From Thermomucor indicae-seudaticae (taxonomy: Eukaryota > Mucoromycota > Mucoromycetes > Mucorales > Lichtheimiaceae): a stretch of DNA of 36,285 bases. Every line of letters begins with the position of its first letter. Position 1 is the first letter of the stretch. The DNA lies in contig JSYX01000349.1 in NCBI GenBank assembly GCA_000787465.1, positions 1 through 36,285 of the forward strand. The letters run 5' to 3'. Shown here one piece after another: positions 23,213 to 36,285 of the stretch. Made by a program: the position numbers and the translations under genes. The notes beneath the pieces are model-generated. The model made no database searches and was not told the origin of the DNA. It saw nothing but the letters and a program-made list of their open reading frames with translations.

Positions 23213-24247
23213 GTTCATCCTATTCCTGCACACGTACACACAGACATTTATTTCTACACTCGTTTATGTACTATTCTCACTTGTTAAGTTCCATGTACAC
23301 AGTCAACACAAGGATTTTTTTTCACATGTAAATTCATGAGCCTTTTGATGTACCATCAGTTGGAGAATGAAATTTTTAGCACATTTAATGGGAGGACCCC
23401 ATTATCGCATTCGCCTTTAATTCATCATTTGGCAGCATCTTTCGGCTCACAGCCCATAAACCTCCCCGAAAGGAACTCCCTTGCCTGAATTGCCTTCAGA
23501 TTGAAAACTACATTGTGCACTCACACAGGTATTGTTGTTCGAGCCTTGCTTTCTCTTCATCAGCCAAGCAAAGTGTTCACAGACGGAAGGAAAACGAGCT
23601 GATGTAAATTCGTTAGCATGCAAGTCAAAACAAACAACGCGCGTGTTTATTATAACTTACCTGGAGCCTGAAAGAGCGAAAAGTGCGCCTCAGATCTCTG
23701 TTCAAAAGTCATCATGCAATATATTATCCTCAATCAGAATAATGACTGTGCGAAACAGTTGTCATCAATGGCGCTGCTTGGTTGAAACAAACGAAGAAAG
23801 GGTGAAAAAAAAGATAAAGTCTCGAGTAGAAGAAAGTTCTGGAATCCGGTGTGAACATGACCCAATCCAAAGCACAACAACCCAACATCCATCAAAAACG
23901 AAAAGAGATATCGAACAAGACCGAGAAATTGAACAAGTGAAATCAAACGTTAACGTCGAAGAACAATCGAGGAAAAACGATGAATAATTAATCGAATGAA
24001 AGGGCAAAATGGTACTCAATCAGCGACGCTCTATCTCGAGAAACTCTTGACTCCATCCAGTTTTGGATGCGGGAATGAAATTTTTCCGCGTCATTGCTAC
24101 GCAACGCCAACACCAAAGTGCACTGACTTCGTGTTTAAAAAGGCTTTAGTGTTTCTAGTTTCTTTAAGCCTTATCTATTAAAAAACAAAAAGAATGTACT
24201 ACGAAGGAAAGTCTAAAGAGCACGTTTTTTTTTATGAAGTTTATACA
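23213..24247. other. Intergenic interval between ADA3 and SERCA 3' ends
   Basis: About 1 kb separates two convergent gene ends. One plus-strand frame, 23532-23987, stays open for 151 codons and is charged in its second half (EERVKKKIKSRVEESSG, KRDIEQDREIEQVKSNVN). It starts with TTG, has no usable upstream ATG and no family I recognise, so I do not call it a gene. The 3' UTRs of both neighbours must lie here. A long (A/T)-rich patch is near 24170-24240. Confidence 0.4.
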
Positions 24248-27577
<3,330 letters not shown>

Positions 27578-28483
27578 GTTGACCAAAAGAGAAGAACACT
27601 GTCAGTATACGTGGCAAGACCCTGCCTGATTTAGAAAGAGCTGAACAAGTGAATTCAAGAACCGCCTCCAGGATGCCCCTCGATAAGAGAAAGGAAAAAC
27701 GGATGAAAAAGCCCATACAATTATAGGCTTCTTAGTACAAAGTACTTTCGCTCGGTAAACGGCAGGCAAAACTGGTAAAATCAAGCTCTACATGTCAATA
27801 AGACCGCGATGAACGTCATAGTGGAAGTTGAAAGTCATAGAAGTGAACGGTCAGTCAAGGTGTGCTGAGACAGTTACGTATTCTGTTGAAAGGCTGGATC
27901 AAGTGGAGCAATTTCTGACGGATTACTGTCACATACCTCAAGCAAGGCTGGTAACAGAAACGGTCAGCAATATCATACAGAATTGGTTGGATCTAGCGCA
28001 CAAAAACTTGAAGGCATAAAAATGCAGTAACTCGACCTCGCTCCGGGCTGCAAGAGCTGTAAAGTTACTGCTAGTTTGGATGGATTGAATGATCACAAGC
28101 ACAAATTCGTATAACGTCTTATTACAGTGTAGATGATGTTACACTTGCAGTAGAAGACTATGTGTATGATAACTATAACGGTAACTACGCACAAATAATA
28201 CATATGCTTAATCGCGAGTATGAATTTTGCATCAGTTCGGTATGACAGGCGTGTCTTCAATGCATGCTCGCTTTGCTTAATTCGCGCAAAGTCCAGTGTG
28301 CAGGGACTTACACGAAGACCGATAAATTTCGCTTAGTCAAGGTATGTATGCAACAGGTCGGTTTTACATAAAAGGTCGTGCATTGAGGCCACGACCATTG
28401 AGATAGCTGTCGAATAGCATTCCGCGCTGTACAAGGGAGAAAAGGAAGTATGAGCAAACGCACTAAAAAAAAGAAATAACATT
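27578..28483. other. Interval upstream of SERCA and downstream of the F-box gene
   Basis: This should hold the SERCA promoter at the left and the F-box gene 3' UTR at the right. A plus-strand frame at 27828-28019 (64 codons, TTG start, VERLDQVEQFLTDYCHIPQA) looks weakly coding but has no ATG, intron or family. No TATA box stands out. Confidence 0.35.
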
Positions 28484-29710
28484 CTACAATATGTTTACAT
28501 CACGCAATGACTGTTGTATCGCGGCATAAGTTTCGATGGTATGGAGGTCTATGGACTCATCGACGTTTATAAATACCGGAGCCGAGCGTATCTGTGACGG
28601 TATTGGGGACATTTGGCCATCCTCGACGTGGTCAGGATTAGTGGATGTATCGCTATACGTGCGTATGAGTAATATATCGTCCCGACCGAAGCGATCCACC
28701 ATTGGACCTGCCAACCACAGCTGCTGTCTGCTCGACTGCAACTCTGGGAAGTCTGACTTGAGGATGCCACATCCTTTCAGACCCAGCATCATCAAGCACT
28801 CGGTGTTCCGAAGCAGTTTCCGGACGCCTTCAGCCGTGACGCCCTCACAGAATGAAATGTCCAGAAATAGCAAGTTTGGCAGCTGGCATATTGCTTTTAG
28901 ACTTTTATCGGTGATAGCGCATGCCATCAGAGTCAGGTCCTCGAGTTTTGGATGAAGCTCGACAAACTGGATAACAGAGGCGTCATCCACTTCATTTCGC
29001 CCGGTAAGTGCAAAAGAAACCAAATCCGGGAGAGCGACTGACCCGTCGTCGTCCGTCGACAGCGTCCGAAGGAATCTGTTCGGGTCGTACCTGTCGCTGC
29101 ATACCAGGTCTAGATGTCGCAATCTTCGAAAGGCACGCAAGTCGTACGCTGTATCTTCCACGTTCAGCCATTTGCACCCAGACAGGTCCAGGGACTCGAG
29201 CGGGCAAGCGGCTAGCGGGAGTAAAGTCATCGGCAGTAATCGGGGACATTCTCGCAATGTTAGTTTCCGCAGTTGCTTGCATCGTCCGAGATGATGAGCA
29301 GACCGATAAGTGATGTCAGCCCTTTCTAAATGAAGTTCCTGCAGCTCGCTGCAGTAATCCGAAAGACGGCTGATACTCTTGTCGGTCAGGAACTCTGAAT
29401 CTTCAACAATGAGAGCTTCCAGTTGTGGTGTGCATTTGATAACGTGGAGACACTCTTCGTCCGTAAGAGACAGAGTTACGTTTACAGAGAACCGCCGCAC
29501 CCAGTGCCCTAGTGGTTTTCGAGAGTTCGCCAAACAGCACATAAATCGCTGAAATTGTGTATTCCAGATGAGTTCAGGGGCACGCCAAAGTAACGGAATT
29601 GCTGCCGAATGAAATCGCTGATCGACCACTGTACATTCAAACAAGCACGGTTGTGGCAAGAACCTTAGGATAAGGGACAGTATTTCAGCCGGTAAGTCTT
29701 TGATTTTCAT
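28484..29710 (-). CDS. F-box and leucine-rich-repeat protein
   Basis: One uninterrupted exon encodes 408 aa from ATG at 29710. The N-terminal 45 residues form an F-box (DLPAEILSLILRFLPQPCLF, then FHSAAIPLLWR), which binds SKP1 in an SCF ubiquitin ligase. From about residue 80 to 320 come leucine-rich repeats of the Cys-containing F-box type: LEALIVEDSEFLTDKSISRL, LQELHLERADITYR, LRKLTLRECPRL, LESLDLSGCKWLN, LEDLTLMACAITDKSLKAIC and LLFLDISFCEGVTAEGVRKL. This region is expected to recognise the substrate. The last 90 residues are non-repetitive and include a Ser/Pro segment. The layout resembles Grr1/Pof2-like proteins, but it is shorter, and I cannot name an orthologue or substrate. It lacks introns while most neighbours have many. 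Confidence 0.87.
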   Translation of the reverse strand: MKIKDLPAEILSLILRFLPQPCLFECTVVDQRFHSAAIPLLWRAPELIWNTQFQRFMCCLANSRKPLGHWVRRFSVNVTLSLTDEECLHVIKCTPQLEALIVEDSEFLTDKSISRLSDYCSELQELHLERADITYRSAHHLGRCKQLRKLTLRECPRLLPMTLLPLAACPLESLDLSGCKWLNVEDTAYDLRAFRRLRHLDLVCSDRYDPNRFLRTLSTDDDGSVALPDLVSFALTGRNEVDDASVIQFVELHPKLEDLTLMACAITDKSLKAICQLPNLLFLDISFCEGVTAEGVRKLLRNTECLMMLGLKGCGILKSDFPELQSSRQQLWLAGPMVDRFGRDDILLIRTYSDTSTNPDHVEDGQMSPIPSQIRSAPVFINVDESIDLHTIETYAAIQQSLRDVNIL

Positions 29711-29843
29711 GCTAGCTGAGCAAAGGAGAAAAAGAAGTGTTACAGTCCCAATTTTCTGGGAGAGCCTAATCTTGTCTTCTTTTAGTCAACACGGCATATA
29801 ATGCTTTTACACGCCCCCTACACTGCTTCTTTTCCGCCAGTTC

Positions 29844-30152
29844 ATGCGGGAACTTGTAGGGTACGCGAACCACGAAATTATCCGAGACATGACTCAACAC
29901 GGGCTGTTTTCTCGGGAAAACTTTCGTATCGCAGCGTTTAAGATTGATCGGTTTAAAGGTCCATCGATTGATGTAGATAGTAATGGCCATGCTATATTCG
30001 CTTCAAAGCGCTTTATGCTTCCGGTATACTTACCGTGTGTTCCAGATAATTGAGACTGTTTTTGTTCCACAATTGCATGGGTTGTATTTCTGTGCGAAGT
30101 GCAGCCTAGGACAGGTGTGCCGACATCCTTTTCTGAGGCCTTTAACGGGTAA
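29844..30152 (+). pseudogene. 103-codon frame broken by a single TGA, unidentified
   Basis: From ATG 29844 the frame is open to TGA at 30051-30053, then continues in the same frame to TAA at 30150-30152. The first part reads RFKGPSIDVDSNGHAIFASK and FMLPVYLPCVPDN; after the TGA it reads DCFCSTIAWVVFLCEVQPRT and GVPTSFSEAFNG. Both halves look equally coding, so one sense codon (TGG or CGA would do) may have mutated to TGA. No domain is recognised. It may be part of a dispersed repeat or a small gene. It lies upstream of, and on the opposite strand from, the F-box gene. Confidence 0.35.
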
Positions 30153-30646
30153 CGATTATCTAATACGAGCATTTGAAGTTGATATTATGGAGTGGCCACA
30201 TCTTGGATGAGACAGCAAACGTTTTAGTGTTTTTCTAATATCGAAAACCCAGATTTTCTCTATTTGTTTTGCTTCTCGTCTAGTTGTGCGTAGTATTCTT
30301 GAGCATCTATATTGCTCAAAGGTACAAATGTCTTAAAGACTAGCTACCGGAAATATCTGACACGCCAATTAATGTTACAATGGTATTCTAAGGAAATAGC
30401 AGCTAGCATAAGCGAAAGTATAACGGGAATGAGAATCAAAAATAGGATTGTTTAGTTAGTGGTCTTCTTCTATAGCAATTCTTGGTTTGTTGGATAATCT
30501 GATTGTTCAAGGAAACAAACATCTGGTGCATAATGCAAGGGGTTGAAGGGAAAGCAAACAGTTATTACAGCAGGAGTTGCCAAGTGTTAAAAAACAAATT
30601 CCTGATGTGCAGCTGTACAGCCTCGTTGGCATGAAAACAAAGGCAC
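30153..30646. other. Promoter interval of the beta-helix gene
   Basis: AT-rich, without coding character on either strand. It ends at the TATA element described next. Confidence 0.4.
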
Positions 30647-30657
30647 TATATATATAA
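30647..30657 (+). promoter_or_regulatory. TATA box of the secreted beta-helix gene
   Basis: TATATATATAA sits about 60-70 bases upstream of the ATG at 30718, with a CT-rich stretch (CTTCTTTCTTTCCCC, about 30680) between them. That is the usual fungal core promoter spacing. Confidence 0.6.
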
Positions 30658-30717
30658 CTGCTATGGTACGAGAAACAGACTTCTTTCTTTCCCCATCCAG
30701 GTATTATCACTCTTGCT

Positions 30718-32825
30718 ATGAATCTTCGCTTTAAAATAGCTGCTTTATTGCTAGTTATCGCTTGTTCCTGCATTGGAGCCCAAGAGGCCAGTGATTGCCC
30801 AGCAGACACAGTTCAACTTTATAAGACAGAGCATGCAGACTATACGGCTACTCTCCAGAGTCTAATTAATGAGGCTAGCAGCAAAGGGTATGTATCTTCG
30901 TTTTCTCTGGAAATAGACATCGAAACTAATCTTACGAGAGAGAGCAGGAAACCGACAGTGACCTTGGCACCTGGTTTGTAAATCCAATATGACCATTCCT
31001 GGAATCTGTTTTATATGCTGACGACAAGAACCAGGTCGCTTCAGACTAAGACCCGATACGCCGGTAGTTTTGAAACCTGGCGTATCGCTTCATGGAAATG
31101 CCAAAGAAGGCGCGCCCTCGATCCTTGTTGGCGGTGAAGGAAACCATACAGCTACCATCCAAGGTATGACGAGACAAGGCAGGACAATTGCATGCAGTAT
31201 TATACTTATGCTTTCCTTGGCAGTACCTGCTGATAATAGAGGATGGTCAATCAAGGGCATTGTATTCGATAACGTAAACATCGTGGTTGATCCACACTTT
31301 AATGACGACGAGACAAGTGTTCTTGGAAACCTCTTTCTCAATGGCGGTCGAGGCTCGGTCATTGCGAATTATGGTGCAAACTTATATATTGGTAGATATT
31401 GATACAAGTTCCAAGCAAAAGCTTTCGATAGAGAAGGAGGATCTAAAAAACGCGAGCTGTTTTTTTACAGATGGCAATGTCTTTCTACGTGACCTAGCGC
31501 ATGCTGGTACTGAAATGATCCCTTCGTACAATACGACGAGTAAGTGGAGCGCAGAAGGTGAAGGAAAAGTAAGAACTTTGAACCTGACGTCTTGCCAAAT
31601 AGATACGGGCATTCTTTTCCAGACGCAGAAAAGCAGTGTGATTTCAAACAACATCTTTGGGTAAGCACTTTACTTGTTAGCCGTCTGATATGCATATACT
31701 TACATACAAACACGAAATGCATAGGATGGATATGCGAAAACTGGATGAGGTCGCGCCTCACGTCTCGCCTCAGGTGCAGCGAGTTTTGGAAAACGTCCGG
31801 TTCCTCAGAAACTGCCTTGATTTGCATCTGGACGACCAGCAAGGCTTTATGGCTTCCGGTGTTCAACTCTATTCTACATACGATATCACAATCCGAGAGA
31901 ATATTATGGTAAGTAAAAGCAAAAGGCGCCAAAATGCTGGGCCTTCAAATAAACTTAACCATAATGCATCTAGAACGGCACTTTACCAGACACGATCCGA
32001 TTCCCGCAAGACCACGCCATTAGCATTGTAGGCTCGAACTCAACCTATATTTATCAAAACTTCTTTGCTGGCTGGGAGCTTGCTGACTTTGGCGGAGCGA
32101 CAAGATTCACGTCGGCGGTCGACGGTTACGTGATCTCCAACTATCTCGCCAACGACGCTGTCATGATGTACGCCGCCACGCACGCTGACTTTATGCAAGT
32201 CAGCAACATGGTTATTTACAACAACTTCTTTTATAAATTCATTCCCTTTCCAGTTCCCGAACCGCTTAAAGGATGGTTATACGAGGGCATCACGTTCTAT
32301 GACTTTTGGACGGCCCGACTCAACTATACAATCATGCCGCCTATCTGGAACAGTACCGTACCCATCTCCCCTTGGGGTTGGCATATTGTCATTTCCAATA
32401 ACAGATTTGGTGCCGTTAAAGGCATGGATCCAAACGTGATTAGTCTGGGCAATATGGATCCGCGCGAAGCCTTTGTTGACCACTTCAATTGCTATGTCAC
32501 TGAACCACTAATTCCGCAGTCTGAGAACGGTCCACTCGTACCAATACTGTGGCGTCAGACATTTGAACCAGGTCTATATACACAACACGGTGGCAAAGTG
32601 CCCAAGGTGAGATTTGAACAAGTGTTTGGACCCATAGGAAGAGGCACACTGACGACGTATATCCATCTGTCTATCCAGAAATATGACTTCTACACAGACC
32701 AGGACCTGACAGATAACGTACCGGCACATCTTCGAAACTTACCAATTCCACAGTTCTGGAAGGCCTTTAAACTTGCTAACGATACGGTTCCTATGATGGA
32801 CCCAAATGTCCCATGTATTTCATAG
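30718..32825 (+). CDS. Secreted right-handed beta-helix-like protein, unknown function
   Basis: Seven exons: 30718-30887, 30948-30973, 31029-31163, 31224-31391, 31471-31660, 31725-31908, 31974-32825, giving 574 aa in frame. The first 21 residues are a clear signal peptide (basic start, hydrophobic core ALLLVIACSCIGA, then QEA). What follows resembles pectin-lyase-fold proteins: a polyglycine-like entry (TLQSLINEASSKG, then PTVTLAP), VLKPGVSLHGNA, and many short Asn/Gly/Val strands such as IKGIVFDNVNIVV, SVISNNIFG and WHIVISNNRFGAV. Several NxS/T glycosylation sites occur. No catalytic residues of known pectate lyases or glycosidases can be assigned. It may be an extracellular polysaccharide-active or cell-wall protein. 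The tiny exon 2 (26 nt) is supported by phase and by the reading it restores, but it is the weakest call. Confidence 0.8.
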
Positions 32826-32881
32826 ATTTAGTAATAGCAAAAAGCCAAGAGACAATAACTTTTTATTAATTGCTTTAGCTA

Positions 32882-35800
32882 TTAAATATTTTCCGTTTTA
32901 CTAGGTGAAGTGAATAGAATATTATCAGATCGAACCATTGTCTGGATCTGTTTGACTTGCAACGTGGATCCAGAGGCAGGGACTGCTTCCATAATAACAT
33001 TGCTGGCAAGCGAATCTTTGCAGATGTACTTTAGAATCACTGGTGCTGGTGATCCTTTCTCGTTTGTGATGAATTTGGCCAAAAGTCGCCCAGACGAAGA
33101 GGCTGTCAACGCCTCTGTAGACCATGTAAGCAGTTGTTTCGTAGGGTCCCATGTTCCCTGCGGGGTGCTCTGTACATGACTGACAGGGACACTGTCGAAT
33201 TTGACACAAACAGCCAATTGACTGTTGCTTGTTGTAAAGTTTTCATTCGTTTTGTACTTGACGATCAAATAACTGGCATCACCGTTGCACCTCCATGCTG
33301 GCAAAAGCTGCATCGGCAGTCTTTCCATACTAGTATCTACCTGATAGCGAAAGCAGCTGACCGGCGTTCTTCGATGACTTTCGCCGAACGCTTGGGACTT
33401 TAAGACGTAAAGACCCGGCTCGTCGTGCCACGTTTCAACAAAAGTCGAATCGGGGACAATGGCATCAGCATCCAAGTTGCCGAGTCGTAGTAATAACAGA
33501 GAAGTGCAGTCAGATGGCCCATTGTATATCATTTTGATTTGCCCAGTTACGTGGACCTTGTCACCTGTTGATTCGTCGCGACGAGTAGTTTCCACAATGC
33601 TTGCATACAGTTGTGGTTGTGATACTTCAGGGATGGGTTGTAGTTGAGTAGGGATTTCGTGTGACAGGGACGGGCTATGAGACGCTGAAGAGGACATGGT
33701 GCGAATACTCGTAGGCGTAGATACGTCAATATAGCTTTGGTAGTAGGGATTGGTTGGAGTGGTCGGTATTGAAGGTATGTTGAATGTTGGATTCGCTGTC
33801 TCATCTCGTTTGACGTTCAGTGTCGGCGATGCATGTCCGCCAAACACTCCCGGCTCTGCCTGCATGCTTCGGATGTTCCTACCACTCAAGTATGTAAGTA
33901 ATTGTATCTTAACTTTCTATAAACAACATACTCTCGTCGTCCTCTCGGTCGTCGAGACACTGACGGCGTCCGCTAATGTTTGAACTGCAATTAGTTTACA
34001 CGAACCGCAGTAATAAGCTGTCAAAGTACCTCGCGTAATAAAGAGGCCATCCTCGTTAAAGTCGCATCATCGGCATCTTTATCTTCCTTTCTCCTTATGG
34101 ACTGATCTTGAATATCAATTTTTAGCCGCTGAGCCGTCTGAAAGCTACATGTACCATCCGTCTGATGAACAAATCCAGCATATGATATGTTTGTCGTGCA
34201 AGTACCTTTCTGAATCACCAGTCGATCCATCAGTCAACATATTGTTGTGAGCAGCTCCTGTGAACTCGGATCGGTCAGGAGGAGGTATAGAGTACCCTTC
34301 AGCATCTACTGCCGGAGACTACATTATGTCGATGTCGACAGGTCATTAGAGACTCATAATGGAGATAATAACTTCCTTTTAAGGACTCACTTGGCTTGCG
34401 TGGAATTGTCGAGAGGTCTCCTGTGGGGATAGACTGCTTGCTGACGAGGGCCCAAGGGACGTTTGAGAGGCATGCGTGCTCTGCTGCTCTCTCAGCGATT
34501 CCCAAGCAGCGTTTCGCTCACTCGGGCTTTCGTGTCCATAGGACGCTCTACTGTTTGTAGAGGATGGTGTAATCGGATGTGAAACGATTTCTTCATCGAT
34601 AGCTTCAAATGATCTTTGCAGCAACTCGGTGTTAGAGCAAGTTAGTTGCATATTTTTAACACGCATACTCACTCAGGAATACGAGTGGAAGACGCATTCC
34701 TCGTTTTTCGACGCAGAGAAAATGCAGACTTGACTTGATGTCCGAGTTATCAGCACGAATTCCTTCCATACCTCTTTTACGCATATGACATACCTCTACT
34801 CGTCTTGGACAACGACCTAGAAAGATCGGACGGACGGGATGACATGGAGCCATCGCTTTGTCTGCTGTCCAGGCTTAGGACGACGGATTCAGGTGCTTTC
34901 GCTAGCCTCTTGCCGTGCACATCGCAAAACTCTGAAATCTCGCATTGAACATCGAAAGCCGATGCAGCCGACATAGTGGTACTTGCAATCTAATACATGT
35001 CGAATTAGACACTTTCGTTATCAATAACCATTACCGCCATTTTCTTACCTCCATACATTTCATCATGTGCTCTGTTTGGATTTCTTCAAACTTTTCGACC
35101 AGCAACTTCAACCTCTCTAAACGTGCTTCTTCCAATCGTTGATGGTGCTTAATGATGAGCGGCTTAATACATTATCCTTCCGTGTCGAGGGGCAGGATAG
35201 CACATACTTCCAAATAAGCAGGGCCATCTTTGTACCACATGGCCGCTGCACTATCCAGATTGCGTTTCGAACTACCGTCTTTGGATCTTTTGAAAAGTGT
35301 GCCCTTGTCGCCAGATTTCTTCGTCTAAAAGACGGCAAATCAGAGGCCAGCCATAATAGCTGGTAGACATGTATCCCAGCATACCTTTTTCGCGTTTTCG
35401 TCGTATTCTTTTGCGAGTCGTTGAACCGCGGGCTCAAGCTTTAAACATGGTCGCATTGAGTACGAACTTCCTCGGCTGTTCTCATTCCCGACCTGCTTAC
35501 TGCTCTTATTTTATCATGATGTTCTGGAGATGCTAAGGATCTCAATGGCTTTTCGATTTCTTGTGTGATTTTGAACCCAAGCATTGCATGAGCCGTCGAT
35601 AGTTCTGTAAATTCATTAAACAATAAATCCCAAATCGGGGCAAAGTTCCTGGTTTGACCATGTTACACATCACTCTCTCAGGCCAACTGTCCTTTTGTTA
35701 ATGGTCTGCTTACCCCAATGACGATTTATCAGTGACAAACAGTTTCTTGGATGCTTTGACGAGGCTTTTTGCATATTGATCTTCTATTTGAGCTCTGCGC

Positions 35801-36075
35801 AAAATTTTATGTGACAATTTGTTCTTGGATACTCAGTCGTTACTATGTTATGCTGTCCGTACCTCTCCTTAAAGTATTGAGCAAGATTCTCGTCCAATTC
35901 TCGTCCTGCCTTGAAGCGTTCCTGGACAACCTCCAGACCGTCTCGTGGTCGTGTTGTCTACGAGCCATTTCGGTACGTTAACGAAGGCGATGATTGATTG
36001 ATGGCGGCGATTTGCAATATGAATAAAACGAACCAGAAACGAATGCACAAAGGGTAATGTTGCATGCTGTGCCAT
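32882..36075 (-). CDS. Muniscin of the Syp1/FCHo family (F-BAR plus mu-homology domain)
   Basis: Fourteen exons from the right: 36075-36034, 35957-35863, 35794-35714, 35648-35501, 35438-35385, 35324-35208, 35147-35049, 34989-34794, 34733-34673, 34613-34391, 34318-34206, 34144-34030, 33972-33932, 33884-32882, giving 795 aa in frame. The N-terminus MAQHATLPFVHSFL joins TTRPRDGLEVVQERFKAG and KERAQIEDQYAKSL, an F-BAR/EFC domain of about 270 residues that binds curved membrane. A Ser/Pro-rich linker follows (SAFSLRRKTRNASSTRIPE, PAVDAEGYSIPPPDRSEF). The last 260 or so residues, from LYASIVETTRRDEST through VHVTGQIKMIYNG to the end, form a mu-homology domain that binds endocytic cargo and adaptors. 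The protein acts early at clathrin-coated pits on the plasma membrane. Intron 33885-33931 is only 47 nt. Its stop is 56 bases from that of the beta-helix gene. Confidence 0.93.
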
Positions 36076-36285
36076 TTCGTTTTCCCCCCTCACGGATCTT
36101 GGATGTCGGTAACAATAACTTAGAGAGGATTACGTGGTGCCAAAGACCGGAAAAAAAGACAAGGGCCAAGAGAAACGTCCGAGTCACAAGCTTGGGTTTC
36201 GGAACAAACGTTTTCCCATGCAATTGTACCCTTGAAGGGTGTGTATATACTGGATTTTTAAAAACCGTTTACGCTTCCGGAGATG
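36076..36285. other. Upstream region of the muniscin gene
   Basis: Presumed 5' UTR and promoter of the minus-strand muniscin gene, cut by the window end. No TATA box was identified with confidence. Confidence 0.4.

Noticed and set aside
23532..23987. 151-codon plus-strand frame between ADA3 and SERCA
   Set aside because: It has no ATG near the start and no recognised domain, and lies where two 3' UTRs are expected; recorded only as part of the interval.

Overview
The window is eukaryotic nuclear DNA from a filamentous fungus. Genes are dense and intron-rich. Introns are short (about 45-80 nt), usually start GTAAGT or GTATGT, and often carry a CTAAC/CTAAT branch-site-like sequence before AG. 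Gene content and protein style (a Q-rich PKA, a basidiomycete/zygomycete-like muniscin, a HARBI1-type transposase, no ascomycete-like features) suggest Mucoromycota, perhaps Mucorales. The taxon is inference; no rRNA or barcode is present. Gene models below were assembled by hand by matching splice sites and reading phase to family motifs; each complete model closes in frame.

Layout. 1-4480: gene-poor, with decayed coding-looking pieces. 4799-6667 (+): cAMP-dependent protein kinase catalytic subunit. 6805-8940 (-): decayed GH27 alpha-galactosidase-like gene. 9143-9643 (+): small uncertain gene. 10086-11096 (+): PIF/Harbinger-type transposase relic. 11578-13926 (+): amidase, tail-to-tail with 13996-15081 (-): ribosome biogenesis factor RPF2. 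15082-20120: a 5 kb stretch with no convincing intact gene but several relics. 20121-20674 (-): CGR1 rRNA-processing protein, divergent from 20955-23212 (+): ADA3/NGG1 transcriptional adaptor. 24248-27577 (-): ER-type (SERCA) Ca2+-ATPase. 28484-29710 (-): F-box/LRR protein. 29844-30152: interrupted ORF relic. 30718-32825 (+): secreted beta-helix-like protein. 32882-36075 (-): Syp1/FCHo-family muniscin, an endocytic F-BAR plus mu-homology protein.

The intact genes are ordinary housekeeping functions: signalling, ribosome assembly, transcription co-activation, calcium transport, ubiquitin targeting, endocytosis and nitrogen scavenging. They do not form one pathway. RPF2 and CGR1 both serve 60S subunit biogenesis and lie about 5 kb apart. 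Decayed material sits in the gaps between the intact genes.

I did not find a convincing new biological system. The most notable observations are two GC-AG introns in the SERCA gene that reading phase and family conservation require, a readable but broken alpha-galactosidase gene, a secreted beta-helix protein of unknown role, and several open frames interrupted by single stop codons.
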